This document shows, piece by piece, positions 10,101 to 19,904 of a stretch of 64,000 nt of DNA. The notes beneath the pieces were generated by a model. That model was not told the origin of the DNA, did no database searches, and saw only the letters and a list, made by a program, of their open reading frames with translations. The stretch's first letter is position 1, and every line of letters begins with the position of its first letter. The position numbers were made by a program, and so were the translations under genes. The stretch covers positions 67,531,274-67,595,273 of the forward strand of contig CM036758.1 of the NCBI GenBank assembly GCA_020796225.1, given 5' to 3'. The DNA comes from Arion vulgaris (taxonomy: Eukaryota > Mollusca > Gastropoda > Stylommatophora > Arionidae).

Positions 10101-13100
10101 TATAACTGTTGTGCTGTCCTTTTCTGGTCACTTCAATCCCAGCTCATGCAATCTAGCAGTTGACCTGGATTGGTTAAAATAAAAAATCCTCTTTGCATCC
10201 ACACTCTTTGCGAGCATTGAGATTGTCTACAACCGATATCTGCAACTCTTGTTATTTATTCTGATAGCTTCCCATGGCCCCTACCTCAGTTGCCTCTTAC
10301 AACATGCCTTGTAAGTCGCAGTGTTACAATTCTTTGCTCCCCTTGTGAGCCCTGACAACACATGGGCAGGAAGAGAAGTCAAAGAATAGAGATTAATGGA
10401 AAGGGATGATATCTGTAGCAATGAACATCAAAATCTCGGAAATCTGAAAAGGAGAAAAAAATATATGTATATATATATATATATACTGTTTTATGTTACA
10501 ACAGGTAGCTAGGTCCGAGGTTTTGAAATCACTTTTTTTATGTTTAAATTTTATTGAAACCTGATTTTACAGATAAATCTGGCAGTTCTTGCCTGTCCAA
10601 ACTGATTCAGGCATTTTCTAGTGTGGAGAGGCTGATACATGGAAATAAATATTTTTGTGAGCATTGTCTGCATTATGTTGAGGCTGAGAGATCCTGTCAT
10701 TATCTGGCACTACCTGCAGTACTCACCATACACTTGAAGAGGTTTCGTGCAAACAGAAGGTACAGTTGTTCTATTTGAACTATTGATGAACAAATCTTCT
10801 TTGTTCGCTATTACATCAACTACTTGTAAACCACTCTTTGTGGTATGTATGTGATGTGTGTCATAGAGCATGACCAACTTCAACAGACTGGTACGCCAGC
10901 ACATCCGGTTTATGCATTTTTTCATTCAAGTTTGCCTCTCTAACAAAAATAACCCCAAAAAACTATCTTTACTGCATGTCTTCTTCTTTGCGTTTGTTCT
11001 TTACACCCCAAATTTGGGCCCAGGTAACCACTCGGGCGGGCCCAGGTAACCACTCGGGCGGGCCCAGGTAACCACTCGGGCGGGCCCAGGTAACCACTCG
11101 GGCAGGCCCAGGTAACCACTCGGGCGACTGCCTGTAATATACCATTTTTTATGGCAGTGTAGGACAGGGGGGATCAAGAACATGAGGAAGATAATGATCA
11201 CATAGCTAGTGCGGTCACCGCTAAACTGTTCATGTTAGGATTTTTCTTTATGCCCCGACAGAAAAAACTCTGGAACCGGACCTCGTCTCCCGAAGGAGCA
11301 CACACTCTAATCCATTCGACTAAATGCTCCTTGCCTCCCTAAGCCGCAGGTTAAGAGCAAATAAATCCTGGTGAGACAGAGCCTCGTTAGCCTTGTACTT
11401 CACTGTCCACGTTTCCCATTCTACGGTTATTGGTTACTAAACTGACGTCATTGCACTCTGGGCAGATCCATAGGTGCTCAGTCTCCCCCAACAGATATCT
11501 AAGAGTATGCATACTGATGGTTCTCGTGGCTCGCTGATTAAATACACTCCTCACCCTGCCCCTCAGGCATCCAGTTCTACTTGCATAACGGGTAACCCAG
11601 AACTGCCTAAAGCGCTGGATCGATTCAACATCTATTTTAGTGTCCTTATCCAATAGGCAATCGCGAAGAGACCAAAGAACATCCCCCTTATCCAACTTCT
11701 CCCCAACAATTGATTCTGTTGATGCAAGCCTGTCCGCTCTCTCATTACTGTAAACACCCACATGCCCAGGACAGTATATCCACATAAGCCTCTGGATGTT
11801 AGAAACTTCTATAGACGACATCCCCTCATACCGAAACCTGTGTTCTACTGATCATCAGGAAACTACTAATTTTCACTTTGGAAATTCCCAGTAGACAGTT
11901 CATCTCTGTCGTGTCTAGTTTTCCTTCTATCGTTTGATATCAGTCCAGGTTTGGCACTGATAGCATAATGTGGGAGAAAGACTGTTTGTACAATACTCTT
12001 TTAGAATTCATGGTGACATGTTTGCATTTCAAAATTGGTACTACTTAATTAGCAGTTTAACATGTATAAACTAACAGCTTAACATACTTAGACTCATTCG
12101 CTCAAGCTACAAAGAATAGTTTACAAGTGGTTGTTCTCAAGCGAACACAGAAGAAGTGTGTTCTCAAGCAAATACAGAAGAAATGTATCATTCATTTAGT
12201 GTAACCAGATGTTCAATTTTCCATTTGATTGTAAATTCTCTTGGGGAATATCTCTTGTCCTGTTCATAATTTATACATGTTTCGGTCTCTGGGGAAGGAG
12301 TGAAACCGTGTGGTTTGCGCTCTGAAGATTGTGAATTCAAATTCAAATAACCATGATATCTGGTGACGCATGTGTTTTTTTTTCTAGAAACAGGATTGTT
12401 GCTTGATCTATGAAGTTCATTTTCTGTGCAATACTTGTGACAGGGGGCATTATTACGTTCAGTAGTTTGTCATTGCTTTTTAAACGGGTGGTGCCATCGT
12501 CTTTTTGTAAAAATCAACAGAAACAATTTGCAACCAAACTGTCCGCATCGTGATTCGAACTCAGAACGTCGGGATTAATAGACCGAGTCACTATCCCCTA
12601 GGCCACAGATGCCACCAAGTGCTCTTTTACATACTCAAATTGAACACTCTACCTACGTTTTATCGTCCGTCTCCGATAGAACTAGGATCTTGATCCCACC
12701 TACACTGAGATCAGGGAACTCAGGAAAAATATCCAGATGGCTTCATGAGGGAGCGAATCTGGTACCTTTGGCACGAGAGATGAACACCCTAACCTCTACA
12801 CCACAGAGAACCCAACAATTATTTCTGTAATTTTCACATTTTCTCATGGCTTCATGTTTCTTACAGGTTATTTGGAGGTGTCTCCAAACTTGTTGATAAA
12901 GTTGCCATACCACAGAATTTACCTTGTTTACAGTATCAATGCAGGAAGCAGTGTTCAGAATCTAGTCACAAGTAAGATATACAAACTGTTGTCTCTCGCT
13001 GTCTCATTAAAAAAAATTTATAATTAGTGTATTGTTTATTTTGTATAACTTTTATGTTTCAGTTTGGAATATCGTCATTGCATGCTGGACATATTCATAG

Positions 13101-14882
13101 GGGTTTATTTTAGTGCAACTATTTTGTTTGTATATTTTATATGCTTGTATAACTTTGATGTTTGTATTACTTATGTGCTTGTGTAAATTTGATGTTTGTA
13201 TTACTTCTGTGCTTGTGTAACTTTGATGTTTGTGTAAATTTGATGTTTGTATTACTTCTGTGCTTGTGTAACTTTCATGTTTGTAAATTTGATATTTGTA
13301 TTGTGTCTGTAGCTTAAACGGTAGTGAGCTCGATCGCAACTGGTTCGAACTCCACGACAGGCAGTTTGTAAGCAAATTCGTTTCCGTGGGATTTTTACGC
13401 AAGGTAAAAATAGACCTCACCATTCAAGTAATGGCAAACTACCTAATGTAGAAGCAGTCCTAGAAAATCAACTCGTTTACTGTGGTTGATGGCTACGTCC
13501 TGTAAAGGATATGCCACAATTTTCGATTACTTCTGTGTACGTGCAACTTTTGCATTTGTGTAACTTTTGTGTTTAACTTCAGTTTCTGATGTTAATCACA
13601 TCACTTATCTTGTGCCACACATCACTCATCTTGTGCCACACATCACTCATCTTGTGCCACACATCACTCATCTTGTGATCTTGTGCCAATGTTCAAAGAC
13701 AAATATGGTCCAAACGTCATATTCCCCAATATACCTCATGGTATGTAAAAGTGTCCCCTTTTTTTTCCTTTAACCTATGTTTGTGTAACTTTTGTGTTTG
13801 TATAACTTACATTTGAGTAACTTTTATAGTTGTGTTATTTTTATGTTAGTTAAAGTTAATTGCATATCCTTTACAGGACTTTGCGAATCAACCCCAGCTT
13901 TTAACACTGTTTGTGATTTTTCTAGACATTATTACGTTCAGTAGTTTGCCATTGCTTTCTGAGCGGGTGGTGCCATCGTCCTTTTGTAAAAATCCATGCG
14001 AAACAATTTGCAACCAAACTGTCCATGCGTGATTAGAACTCAGAGTCGGAGTTAATAGACCGAGTCACAGACGCCACCATTTTTATGTTATGTAAATTAT
14101 ATTTCCTTTTTTATAATTTTTATTTTCTATTACTTTATGTTATTATTTATTTTTGTGAATTTTTTTTCAGTAACTTATATTTTAGTAACTTTAATGCTGT
14201 GTTACTTTTATTTCTTTTAACACTTATTTTGTACAATTGTTATAACTTTGATGCTTGTATAATTGTGATTTTCCTGCTTTTATTTGGTGAACTTGATGGA
14301 GTAACTTGTGTTACGTGTTTTTATTTATGCAGGTACTCATTGTTTGCTATTGTTACACATTCTGGGACAAGTATTCTACATGGTCACTACCGGACATATG
14401 TGAAGGTGCAAGCTCATGTCAATCCTTCTGTATTTGATAATCTGATGCGATCAAAAGTCAAGTCCGGCACAAACCAACATTTGAGCTCCACAGATTCATC
14501 AAGCCAAGGAGATTTTACGAAGAGTGAACCATGTTGTCAAAACGGATTTGATAGGAACATTAAAACAAACAGTTCTCTTTTTGATGCAAACGGTGAAATT
14601 AAGGATGTATTGGGCTCTGACGTGTCTATGAAGGACACTTCCACAGCTCATGAACATAGTATTGGTGTAGTGAGACCGGAAGTTGATACAAAACCTGTTC
14701 TGAGTCATGCGGTGAAAACAGATCTGGTCAAATCTAAGATTTATGATAGCTTCTGGTTGGAGTGTGATGATGAATGCATTAAAGTCATGGATGAGAAGGA
14801 ATTTTCTGAGAAATTGTTAGAGAGAGATGGTAGCCTGATTGGAACTCCTTATGTTCTCTTTTATCACAAACTGCTGGCGTGA
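2780..14882 (+). CDS. USP1: USP1-like ubiquitin carboxyl-terminal hydrolase, 3' part of gene (5 exons, 5' end outside window)
   Basis: Joined coding exons are 2780-5500, 8586-8789, 10573-10759, 12867-12971 and 14333-14882 (stop TGA 14880-14882). In the known family, USP1 with its partner UAF1 removes monoubiquitin from FANCD2 and PCNA in the nucleus. Seen here: the QHDAQE box in the first visible exon, two zinc-binding CxxC pairs (CLEC in exon 2, CEHC in exon 3), the His box LHGHY and a terminal DD acidic site followed by PYVLFYHKL. Intron phases are 2 (entering), 1, 1, 2, 2, and every exon joins in frame. The Cys-box exon is not in the window and no exon was found in 1-2779. The first exon has a net +1 frame break between 4726 and 4811, so the copy is either damaged or mis-sequenced there. 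The USP1 identity rests on the order and spacing of these motifs; the only close alternative is a lineage-specific USP1 paralogue. Confidence 0.92.
4726..4814 (+). other. Frame break in USP1 exon a (one extra base, or a missed short intron)
   Basis: The reading frame used from 2781 stops at TAA 4812-4814, while the frame that runs in register into the next exon is open only downstream of a TAG at 4723-4725. The change must therefore fall between 4726 and 4811. A run of six A at 4766-4771 is the simplest place for a single-base insertion or homopolymer error. A GT-AG interval 4781-4817 (37 nt) would also restore frame but is shorter than usual animal introns. Confidence 0.75.
5612..5860 (+). 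repeat. SINE G copy
   Basis: It shares GGCATGTTGTAAGAGACGACT, CAGAAATCGGATGTACTGGC and CACAAAGAGTGGTT with copies at 10258-10372, 40310-40770, 51990-52115, 57508-57745 and 61622-61855 (all minus). Confidence 0.7.
6100..6332 (+). repeat. SINE A, full length, with 11-bp target duplication
   Basis: The head contains A box TGGCTAAGTGC (6108-6118) and B box GGTTCGAGTCC (6152-6162, a perfect consensus match). The body shows CCCTAGGATTGTTGCTGGAG and GTGCCATTTCTGCGGAGAGG. TAAATGGAGAG flanks it on both sides (6089-6099 and 6333-6343). This copy defines the family as a tRNA-derived SINE of about 233 bp. Confidence 0.9.
6530..6690 (-). mobile_element. LINE reverse-transcriptase tail fragment
   Basis: It matches, in the opposite orientation, the block at 26632-26815 (shared phrases such as AATGAAGTGGGAGGCAAAGG and GAGCCCTAGGGAAACCCTGA). 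It is short and decayed. Confidence 0.5.
6745..6945 (-). repeat. SINE E copy
   Basis: It is the reverse complement of the 1336-1535 copy, with its poly-A tail at the low-coordinate end (6747-6754). Confidence 0.8.
7071..7145. repeat. (TA)n microsatellite
   Basis: An almost pure TA run of over 30 dinucleotides, preceded by a short TG tract. Confidence 0.95.
7315..7660 (-). mobile_element. LINE 3' end fragment
   Basis: Same sequence as 370-700 and, inverted, 53765-53960. The minus strand reads QEFQVKCGVVRQEHYAGSQR in one frame. Confidence 0.6.
7837..8495. mobile_element. Palindromic MITE with TTAA ends
   Basis: The 659-bp element begins TTAAGGGGGG and ends CCCCCCTTAA. The two arms, about 7837-8140 and 8190-8495, are near-perfect reverse complements over about 300 bp, sharing for instance CCATGGAAACAATACAAAAT and AATTCTGTTTTCACTCTA; the centre is at about 8165. 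There is no coding capacity. TTAA at both ends is the target duplication of the piggyBac and Kolobok superfamilies. It sits in a USP1 intron, 90 bp before exon b. Confidence 0.85.
8586..8789 (+). CDS. USP1: USP1 exon b: first zinc-ribbon CxxC
   Basis: The acceptor AG is at 8584-8585. The first two bases complete a Glu codon begun by the last G of the previous exon. The product runs EIKPQSSPRTVVGKLFGG, then a CLEC zinc-ligand pair and RDISVPV, the standard USP segment before the finger. It ends with a Ser/Asp-rich stretch (SDDDSDDDD). The donor is AAG/GTGAGT at 8789/8790, phase 1. The upstream acceptor is weak in pyrimidines (AAATATTTAG) and lies 90 bp after the palindromic MITE. Confidence 0.93.
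9220..9640. repeat. Interspersed repeat K, copy 1
   Basis: It is clearly homologous to 18965-19390 in the same orientation (shared GCCAAATGTGGCGCTGTA, GATTGTGTTCTAGGATTGGA, GAGAGGTGCAGCAGCACACA). No tRNA-like head and no coding potential; the family is unknown to me. Confidence 0.7.
9985..10140 (-). mobile_element. LINE RNase H tail
   Basis: The minus strand reads NGTVSRWTLLEILQRRSEHL and WTCPSATK. Related tails occur at 13045-13100, 23610-23735, 27545-27640, 43045-43165 and 59810-59950. Confidence 0.65.
10573..10759 (+). CDS. USP1: USP1 exon c: second zinc-ribbon CxxC
   Basis: The acceptor is TTACAG at 10567-10572. A split GAT codon joins it to exon b. The sequence includes LIQAFSSVERLIHGNKYFCE, CLHYVEAERS and VLTIHLKRF, the canonical USP finger and the beta-strand before the His box. 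The donor is AAG/GTACAG at 10759/10760, phase 2. Confidence 0.94.
11016..11125. repeat. 22-bp minisatellite, 5 copies, made from a SINE F head
   Basis: The unit CAGGTAACCACTCGGGCGGG plus CC repeats at exactly 22-bp spacing (11021, 11043, 11065, 11087, 11109). It is the 5' end of SINE F seen on the minus strand, directly following TTTACACCCCAAATTTG. Confidence 0.9.
11390..11850 (-). mobile_element. LINE 3' end: RNase H domain fragment
   Basis: The minus strand is open for 144 codons: RLMWIYCPGHVGVYSNERAD, RLASTESIVGEKLDKGDV, SRTGCLRGRVRSVFNQRA and GETEHLWICPECNDVSL. CPGHVGVYSNERAD is the classic RNase H GH-x-G-x-x-x-NE-x-AD motif of non-LTR retrotransposons. This is the best preserved copy of its family here. 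Confidence 0.8.
12448..12614 (-). repeat. SINE C, truncated
   Basis: It ends (5' side) in GACTCGGTCTATTAATCCCGAC and a TTCGAATCACG B-box-like sequence on the minus strand. Relatives: 13865-14075, 20866-21115, 30556-30960, 52752-52992. Confidence 0.75.
12625..12815 (-). repeat. SINE B copy
   Basis: Reverse complement of the family seen at 1745-1913; contains GAGATCAGGGAACTCAGG-like and GAACACCCTAACCTCTACAC segments. Confidence 0.7.
12867..12971 (+). CDS. USP1: USP1 exon d
   Basis: The acceptor is CTTACAG ending at 12866. The first G completes an AGG codon, giving RLFGGVSKLVDKVAIPQNL and then CLQYQCRKQC. The donor is CAA/GTAAGA at 12971/12972, phase 2. It fits the short divergent segment between HLKRF and the His box in USP1. 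There is no ATG start and no stop, as expected for an internal exon of 105 bp. Confidence 0.85.
13305..13520 (+). repeat. SINE D copy
   Basis: tRNA-like head GTCTGTAGCTTAAACGGTAG and B-box-like GGTTCGAACTCC; ends in CCTGTAAAGGATATGCCAC, a tail shared with SINE C. Confidence 0.75.
13865..14075 (-). repeat. SINE C copy
   Basis: Contains the shared tail TGCATATCCTTTACAGGACTT and the body TTCAGTAGTTTGCCATTGCT; the head is truncated near 14075. Confidence 0.75.
14333..14882 (+). CDS. USP1: USP1 terminal exon e: catalytic His and Asp
   Basis: The acceptor is TTTATGCAG ending at 14332. It encodes YSLFAIVTHSG and then SILHGHYRTYVKV, which carries the catalytic His. A Ser/Thr-rich insert of roughly 120 residues follows, then SFWLECDDECIKV with the acidic catalytic position, and TPYVLFYHKLLA before TGA at 14880-14882. 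The Gly-Gly at which human USP1 cuts itself lies in this second insert; no GG pair is present in this exon. Confidence 0.95.
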
Positions 14883-15027
14883 TTCTGGGATGGTATTTGT
14901 TTGAACTTGTTATAAACTAAAGCTAGATTTTGTTTTCAATGATACAGCAGCATCCGGGCTCTTGCCCATTAACATAATGGCATGCACATTTTAAAATATT
15001 TTTTGACTGATGTGACTGAAGTGTGTA

Positions 15028-15033
15028 ATTAAA
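15028..15033 (+). promoter_or_regulatory. Candidate polyadenylation signal for USP1 (ATTAAA)
   Basis: ATTAAA lies 146 bp after the stop codon, just before a SINE begins at about 15041. The spacing is reasonable, but in AT-rich DNA this hexamer is common, so the assignment is weak. Confidence 0.3.
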
Positions 15034-15040
15034 TAGTCTA

Positions 15041-15262
15041 ATGCCAAAGGATAGAGCTAATCGCACTGGGTTTTAACCCCATATAGCTCAGCCCCCCTCT
15101 CTGCAGAAATGGCACACAGTCTGCTGAAAGTATTGCACAAACTCCATACCTCTCTAAAAATCCAATTGGTCTCCAGAAAAAATGTATTTGCGAACAGAAT
15201 GATGCGGACCAGATTCAAACCCGAAACATTCAGGGCGTAACCACTTAGACACCCTTGAATTT
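15041..15262 (-). repeat. SINE A copy
   Basis: Contains ACTGGGTTTTAACCCCATAT, TCTCTGCAGAAATGGCACAC and ATTCAAACCCGAAACATTC; reversed relative to 6100-6332. Confidence 0.75.
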
Positions 15263-15464
15263 TGTAACTGTCTCAGGTAGAATCCTAAATTGGCTGTCAT
15301 GTTAGAGAGGGCATAGGTTTGGTGAATAAGGTGTCAATTCAGGGTCAGTCATCCTGTACTGACCAAGATCTCTCCATCCCCCATTTTCCTTCATCTGCGG
15401 TAGATTCTGAATATCTTTACTTTGATAGCTCTTCACAGTCTAATGGCATAAACTCTGTGCAATG

Positions 15465-16495
15465 TCAAGTTGTTAACTACACCCAACTATCATGCAAATT
15501 GTGCCACACATTGAAAATGTAATGACAGCTAGCAAGTTGTTAACTACACCCAACTATAATGTGCCAACATTGAAAAGTAATGACAGCTAGCAAGTTGTTA
15601 ACTACACCCAACTATCATGTGCCAACATTGAAAAGTAATGACAGCTAGCAAGTTGTTGACACACCAACCTATCATGTGCAAGCATTGAAAAGTAATGACA
15701 GCTAGCAAGTTGTTAACTACACCCAACTATCATGTGCAAACATTGAAAAGTAATGACAGCTAGCAAGTTGTTACTACATCCAACTCATCATGTGCCAGCA
15801 TTGAAAAGTAATGACAGCTAGCAAGTTGTTGACTACATCCAACATCATCATGTGCCAACATTGAAAAGTAATGACAGCTAGCAAGTTGTTACTACATCCA
15901 ACCATATCATGTGCCAGCATTGAAAAGTAATGACAGCTAGCAAGTTGTTAACTACACCCAACTATCATGTGCCAACATTGAAAAGTAATGACAGCTAGCA
16001 AGTTGTTACCACACCAACTATCATGTGCCAACATTGAAAAGTAATGACAGCTAGCAAGTTGTTGACCACATCCAACCATCATCATGTGCCAGCATTGAAA
16101 AGTAATGACAGCTAGCAAGTTGTTAACTACACCCAACTATCATGTGCCAACATTGAAAAGTAATGACAGCTAGCAAGTTGTTAACTACACCCAACTATCA
16201 TGTGCCAACATTGAAAAGTAATGACAGCTAGCAAGTTGTTACCACATCCAACCTATCATGTGCCAGCATTGAAAAGTAATGACAGCTAGCAAGTTGTTAA
16301 CTACACCCAACTATCATGTGCCAACATTGAAAAGTAATGACAGCTAGCAAGTTGTTAACTACACCCAACTATCATGTGCCAACATTGAAAAGTAATGACA
16401 GCTAGCAAGTTGTTAACTACACCCAACTATCATGTGCCAACATTGAAAAGTAATGACAGCTAGCAAGTTGTTGACCACATCCAACCATCATCATG
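15465..16495. repeat. 58-bp minisatellite, about 17 copies
   Basis: The core unit is TAATGACAGCTAGCAAGTTG then TTAACTACACCCAACTATCA then TGTGCCAACATTGAAAAG. Variants alternate TTAACTACACCCAACT with TTGACCACATCCAACC. The edges decay toward 16500-16640. Confidence 0.95.
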
Positions 16496-16719
16496 TCGCA
16501 TTGGTCAAATAAAAGTACAGCTACACTGTATTTGCCCAACTATATGTGCATGAGTATGAAACAGGTTTTATGTTGTATATACACCCAAATATCAGTGCCA
16601 ACATTGAAGTCACTTATTTATGGTGTGTCCAAATATGATCAGAAAACTAAACTCAGGGAATGATAACCAACATATTGCCAAAAAACATACTCAGGGAACT
16701 TAATTCCTTTCATACTGTT

Positions 16720-18300
16720 CTACGTTACATAGGACCGGTGAACAATTTCTCCATACTGCTCTATCCTAGGCAATCAGTAATAACACAGGATGGCTACAAA
16801 ATATAAACAAGACTAAAAGTTTTCATTCTGTGCCTCAAAACAGGACACAGTCGACTCTACAGTCAGATGCGCACAAAATTCAAGATTGGTGGCAATTCAG
16901 CCATGTGGACATATGTGCTGACACCCCAGACTGCATAGCACATACTTCAAGACTGCCCTGAATATGAGGTACCGAGGCAAACTCACTGGTCTAGTGAAGC
17001 GGCACTGGAAAGAAAATCAATACAAGGAAAGATTGCAGTAAAATTATGTACCAACGGTGAAACTGGTAAATAGAAAGAAAGTACGGTCATTTTACAAAGT
17101 AACAAAAACTACATCGACGTTTTGGTCAAAAGGCCTTTATCAAGCACAGGATACAGTGGATACCAGCTCACTGTGGCATACCAGGAAACAAAAAGGCTGA
17201 CAAACTCGCAAAGGCTGGGGAGCCTAACACAACACCACCCAACACAAAGTTTTACAGAAGCAAAGACTCTCCTTCCTTCCTTCCTTTCGTTCGCTTGAAA
17301 TATGTCTATATATTCAATGTTGTCTCTTGTATGAACTTCACTGTCTTTTGTAGCTCACACAGAGGTCCGTGTAGTTTTATGTCAAGTGTTGTTTCGTTAG
17401 GCCAGTGAGTTTGCCTCAGTGTATCATATTCGGGCAGTCTTGAAGTATGTGCTCTGCAGTCTGGTTTGCCTGTCCACATGTACATGGCTGAATTGCCAAT
17501 CTTGAATTTTGTATACATGTGGTTGTGGAGTCGATTGTGTCCTGTTCTAAGGCGCAGAATAACAACTTGTTCCAATCTGCTCATATTATAATAATCGTCT
17601 TGTGTTGGTATTTGTGGCTTTCTCATTGATTTAATCATCCTTTTCTTTTGGTGGTAGGTAACTGGCACATCCGGCTGCTCTCCTGCAGCACCTTCCTTGA
17701 TCAATCGGTCTGCTGTTTCAATTCCTGGTATTCCACAGTGAGAGGGTATCCACTGCAAGACGACCCTGCGATGCTTGGACAATTTAAAGACTCTCCTGAA
17801 ACAATCCAGGAAAATGATCTGGAGAAAAACAAATGGAGGATACAACCCAGAGCACGACAGTATAAATACACTAAACAGAAAAGCACAGTCTTCAGACTTA
17901 GAACGGGACACTGCAGTCTCAGAGCACACCTTCACAGAATGGGTCTCAGGGACTCGGCAGCCTGCACATATGGAGCACCAAAGCAGTCCCCAGAGCACAT
18001 CCTGCAAGACTGCCCTAGTCTGAGTAGGGAGAGATTGGAGATCTGGCCAACAGAAACAACACTACAAGACAAACTATGGGAACCGGTGAAGACCTCAGGC
18101 GCACCGCCCTGTTTATGACACATACCGGAGTAGTCACATAGCAAAGTTGATCGCAGAAGAAGAAGAAGCACAGGATACAAGGCAGACGGAAAATAGGAAA
18201 GAAAATTGCACCGATCACTGTGTGATCTTAAAAAAATGGTGAAATTTAAACAAGAGACAACATACGATAATATTTTAAGCGAACGAAAGGAAAATAGCAT
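16720..18300. mobile_element. Cluster of LINE RNase H fragments in both orientations
   Basis: Plus-strand pieces: a tail at 16830-17040 (LKTGHSRLYSQMRTKFKIGG, HILQDCPEYEVPRQTHWS), RNase H at 17153-17275 (WIPAHCGIPGNKKADKLAKA) and a tail at 17855-18117 (FRLRTGHCSLRAHLHRMG, EHILQDCPSL). Minus strand, 17306-17800: VVLQWIPSHCGIPGIETADR and LRLRTGHNRLHNHMYTKFKI. CCTTTCGTTCGCTT at 17284 and its inverse at 18280 bracket the inner kilobase. Confidence 0.75.
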
Positions 18301-18559
18301 TACGATTTCATTTCTAAAATGTGGTTTATTGAATTTTAAATAATACTATTCTAAAGAGGATATGTGATTGTATCACACTCATGTTCTACACAGATGTCAT
18401 ATTGTATTATGTACATACGTTCTACAGATTAAACTCACAAATTTCATGTCTGTGTTTTCACATTTTGTGTGTGGTATGTAACGTGAATTTCTTCTTTTTC
18501 TCGAATCCTATTTTGCCTCATAGCGTCAGGATAAGAAATTTATAGAATGGGCTTTTGTG

Positions 18560-18745
18560 TGCGTTAAAGCAGGTAGCACCCCACCTGTCAAGAGTATTGC
18601 ACAAAGCACGAATTCCGTAGCTCCTGCAACAATCCTAGGGATCTCTGGAAAAAAGGCGCTTGTGAACAGAACAGTGCGGATTCAAACCTACAACCTTCTG
18701 AAGCAAAGGCAAAGACTTAGCCACAGAGACCTACTAAATACATCT
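18560..18745 (-). repeat. SINE A copy, 3'-truncated
   Basis: Contains AGAGTATTGCACAAAGCACG, CAACAATCCTAGGGATCTCT and GGATTCAAACCTACAACCTT; preceded by a fragment of another repeat (18485-18560). Confidence 0.7.
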
Positions 18746-18964
18746 ACTAAACATTCAACAACAAAGACCAGTCAAAAGAAAATAATTTCAAAAATATATT
18801 TTATTATTGTGAGCAATGCCAATTTACAAAAACAAAAAAAGTTGCTTGGTTAATTAGTGAATCATGAATTTATCATAGCTATTTATATCCATGAAATAAT
18901 AACAATAATAAACAAAAGCTTTACATAAAAATGGGTTACATGAAATATTGTTGTATTCCTCATG

Positions 18965-19390
18965 CACCGTTATATGTTACATATGGCGAGCTTGAAGATG
19001 GCAGATGTTCAACTGGTCGACAGAAAAAACGCTTTTAGGACACTCTTAAAGTGTCTCTGAAATGCTTCGAAATAGACGCCACGTGCTGGTAATCCCTGGT
19101 GCAAGATTGCCAAATGTGGCGCTGTAACAACACAAGAGAAGCTCCACAGCCAATAATCGTTTGAGGCACTGAGAAAACGAGCTGAGCGAAAAGACAAAAC
19201 ACACAACACCCACAGGTCTAAGCTTGATCATGTATGCCTGACCTGTGGTATGGATTGTGTTCTAGGATTGGACTCTACAGTCACCTCTACACATACCAGA
19301 GAGGTGCAGCAGCACACATCTTAGGCTGTTGTCATCATTGCTTGTGATGGACGGCTATTATATGTTACATAGTGAAGTGAAGAAACCCTT
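18965..19390. repeat. Interspersed repeat K, copy 2
   Basis: Homologous to 9220-9640; the two copies differ by scattered substitutions and small indels. Confidence 0.7.
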
Positions 19391-19559
19391 TTTATACCAT
19401 GTGTTGTAAAGGGTAATACAGTGTTAGGACCTTATGTTTCATTGACCGTCGGCACATGATGGGTGTTGTGGTCAACATCACGCCGGCTGCCTTTATTTAC
19501 CAGTATGTTACATAGTGCCTGCAGGCGATTTCTCCATACCGCATTATCCTGGGCAACTT

Positions 19560-19800
19560 ATTCCATATCTTCTATTTTGGCCAAAGCAGGCCTTGAATTA
19601 CTGGTCACTAGCACAGTTGGTTATTGGTTACTAAACTGAAGTCATTGCACTTCAGGCAGACCCATAGGTGCTCAGTCTCCCCAACAGATATTGAAGAGTA
19701 TGTATACTGATGGTTCCCTGACTTGCTGGTTAAACTCACTCTGGCCCTCATGCAAACTTTTTCTACTTGTACAACGGGTCACAGCGTGTTATCTACTTTA
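19560..19800 (-). mobile_element. LINE 3' end fragment
   Basis: Related to 11390-11560: GTTATTGGTTACTAAACTGA, GGTGCTCAGTCTCCCCAACA. Short and decayed. Confidence 0.55.
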
Positions 19801-19904
19801 TTATTGGCGATCCCTTTGACCACCGTAATTCATTTTTATAATTCAATTTCATTGTTTTTATATTAACTTCTTCATAATCTTCTGTCTAAAATAGTTTTTC
19901 AAAA

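Larger units (their letters stand above)
8790..10572 (+). other. USP1 intron between exons b and c
   Basis: It holds an interspersed repeat K (9220-9640), a LINE RNase H tail (9985-10140), a SINE G fragment (10258-10372) and a TA tract (10463-10485). The rest, including 8800-9210, shows nothing recognisable. Confidence 0.6.
10760..12866 (+). other. USP1 intron between exons c and d
   Basis: It contains a remnant SINE F whose head is tandemly amplified (10981-11125), a LINE 3' end (11390-11850), a SINE C (12448-12614) and a SINE B (12625-12815). Bases 11850-12440 show nothing recognisable. Confidence 0.6.
12972..14332 (+). other. USP1 intron between exons d and e
   Basis: It holds a TGTTTGTATTACTT-rich tandem stretch (13110-13290), a SINE D (13305-13520), four copies of a 21-bp repeat (about 13600-13680, unit CTTGTGCCACACATCACTCAT), more GTGTAACTTT repeats (13530-13850), a SINE C (13865-14075) and a T-rich tract before the acceptor. 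Confidence 0.7.
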
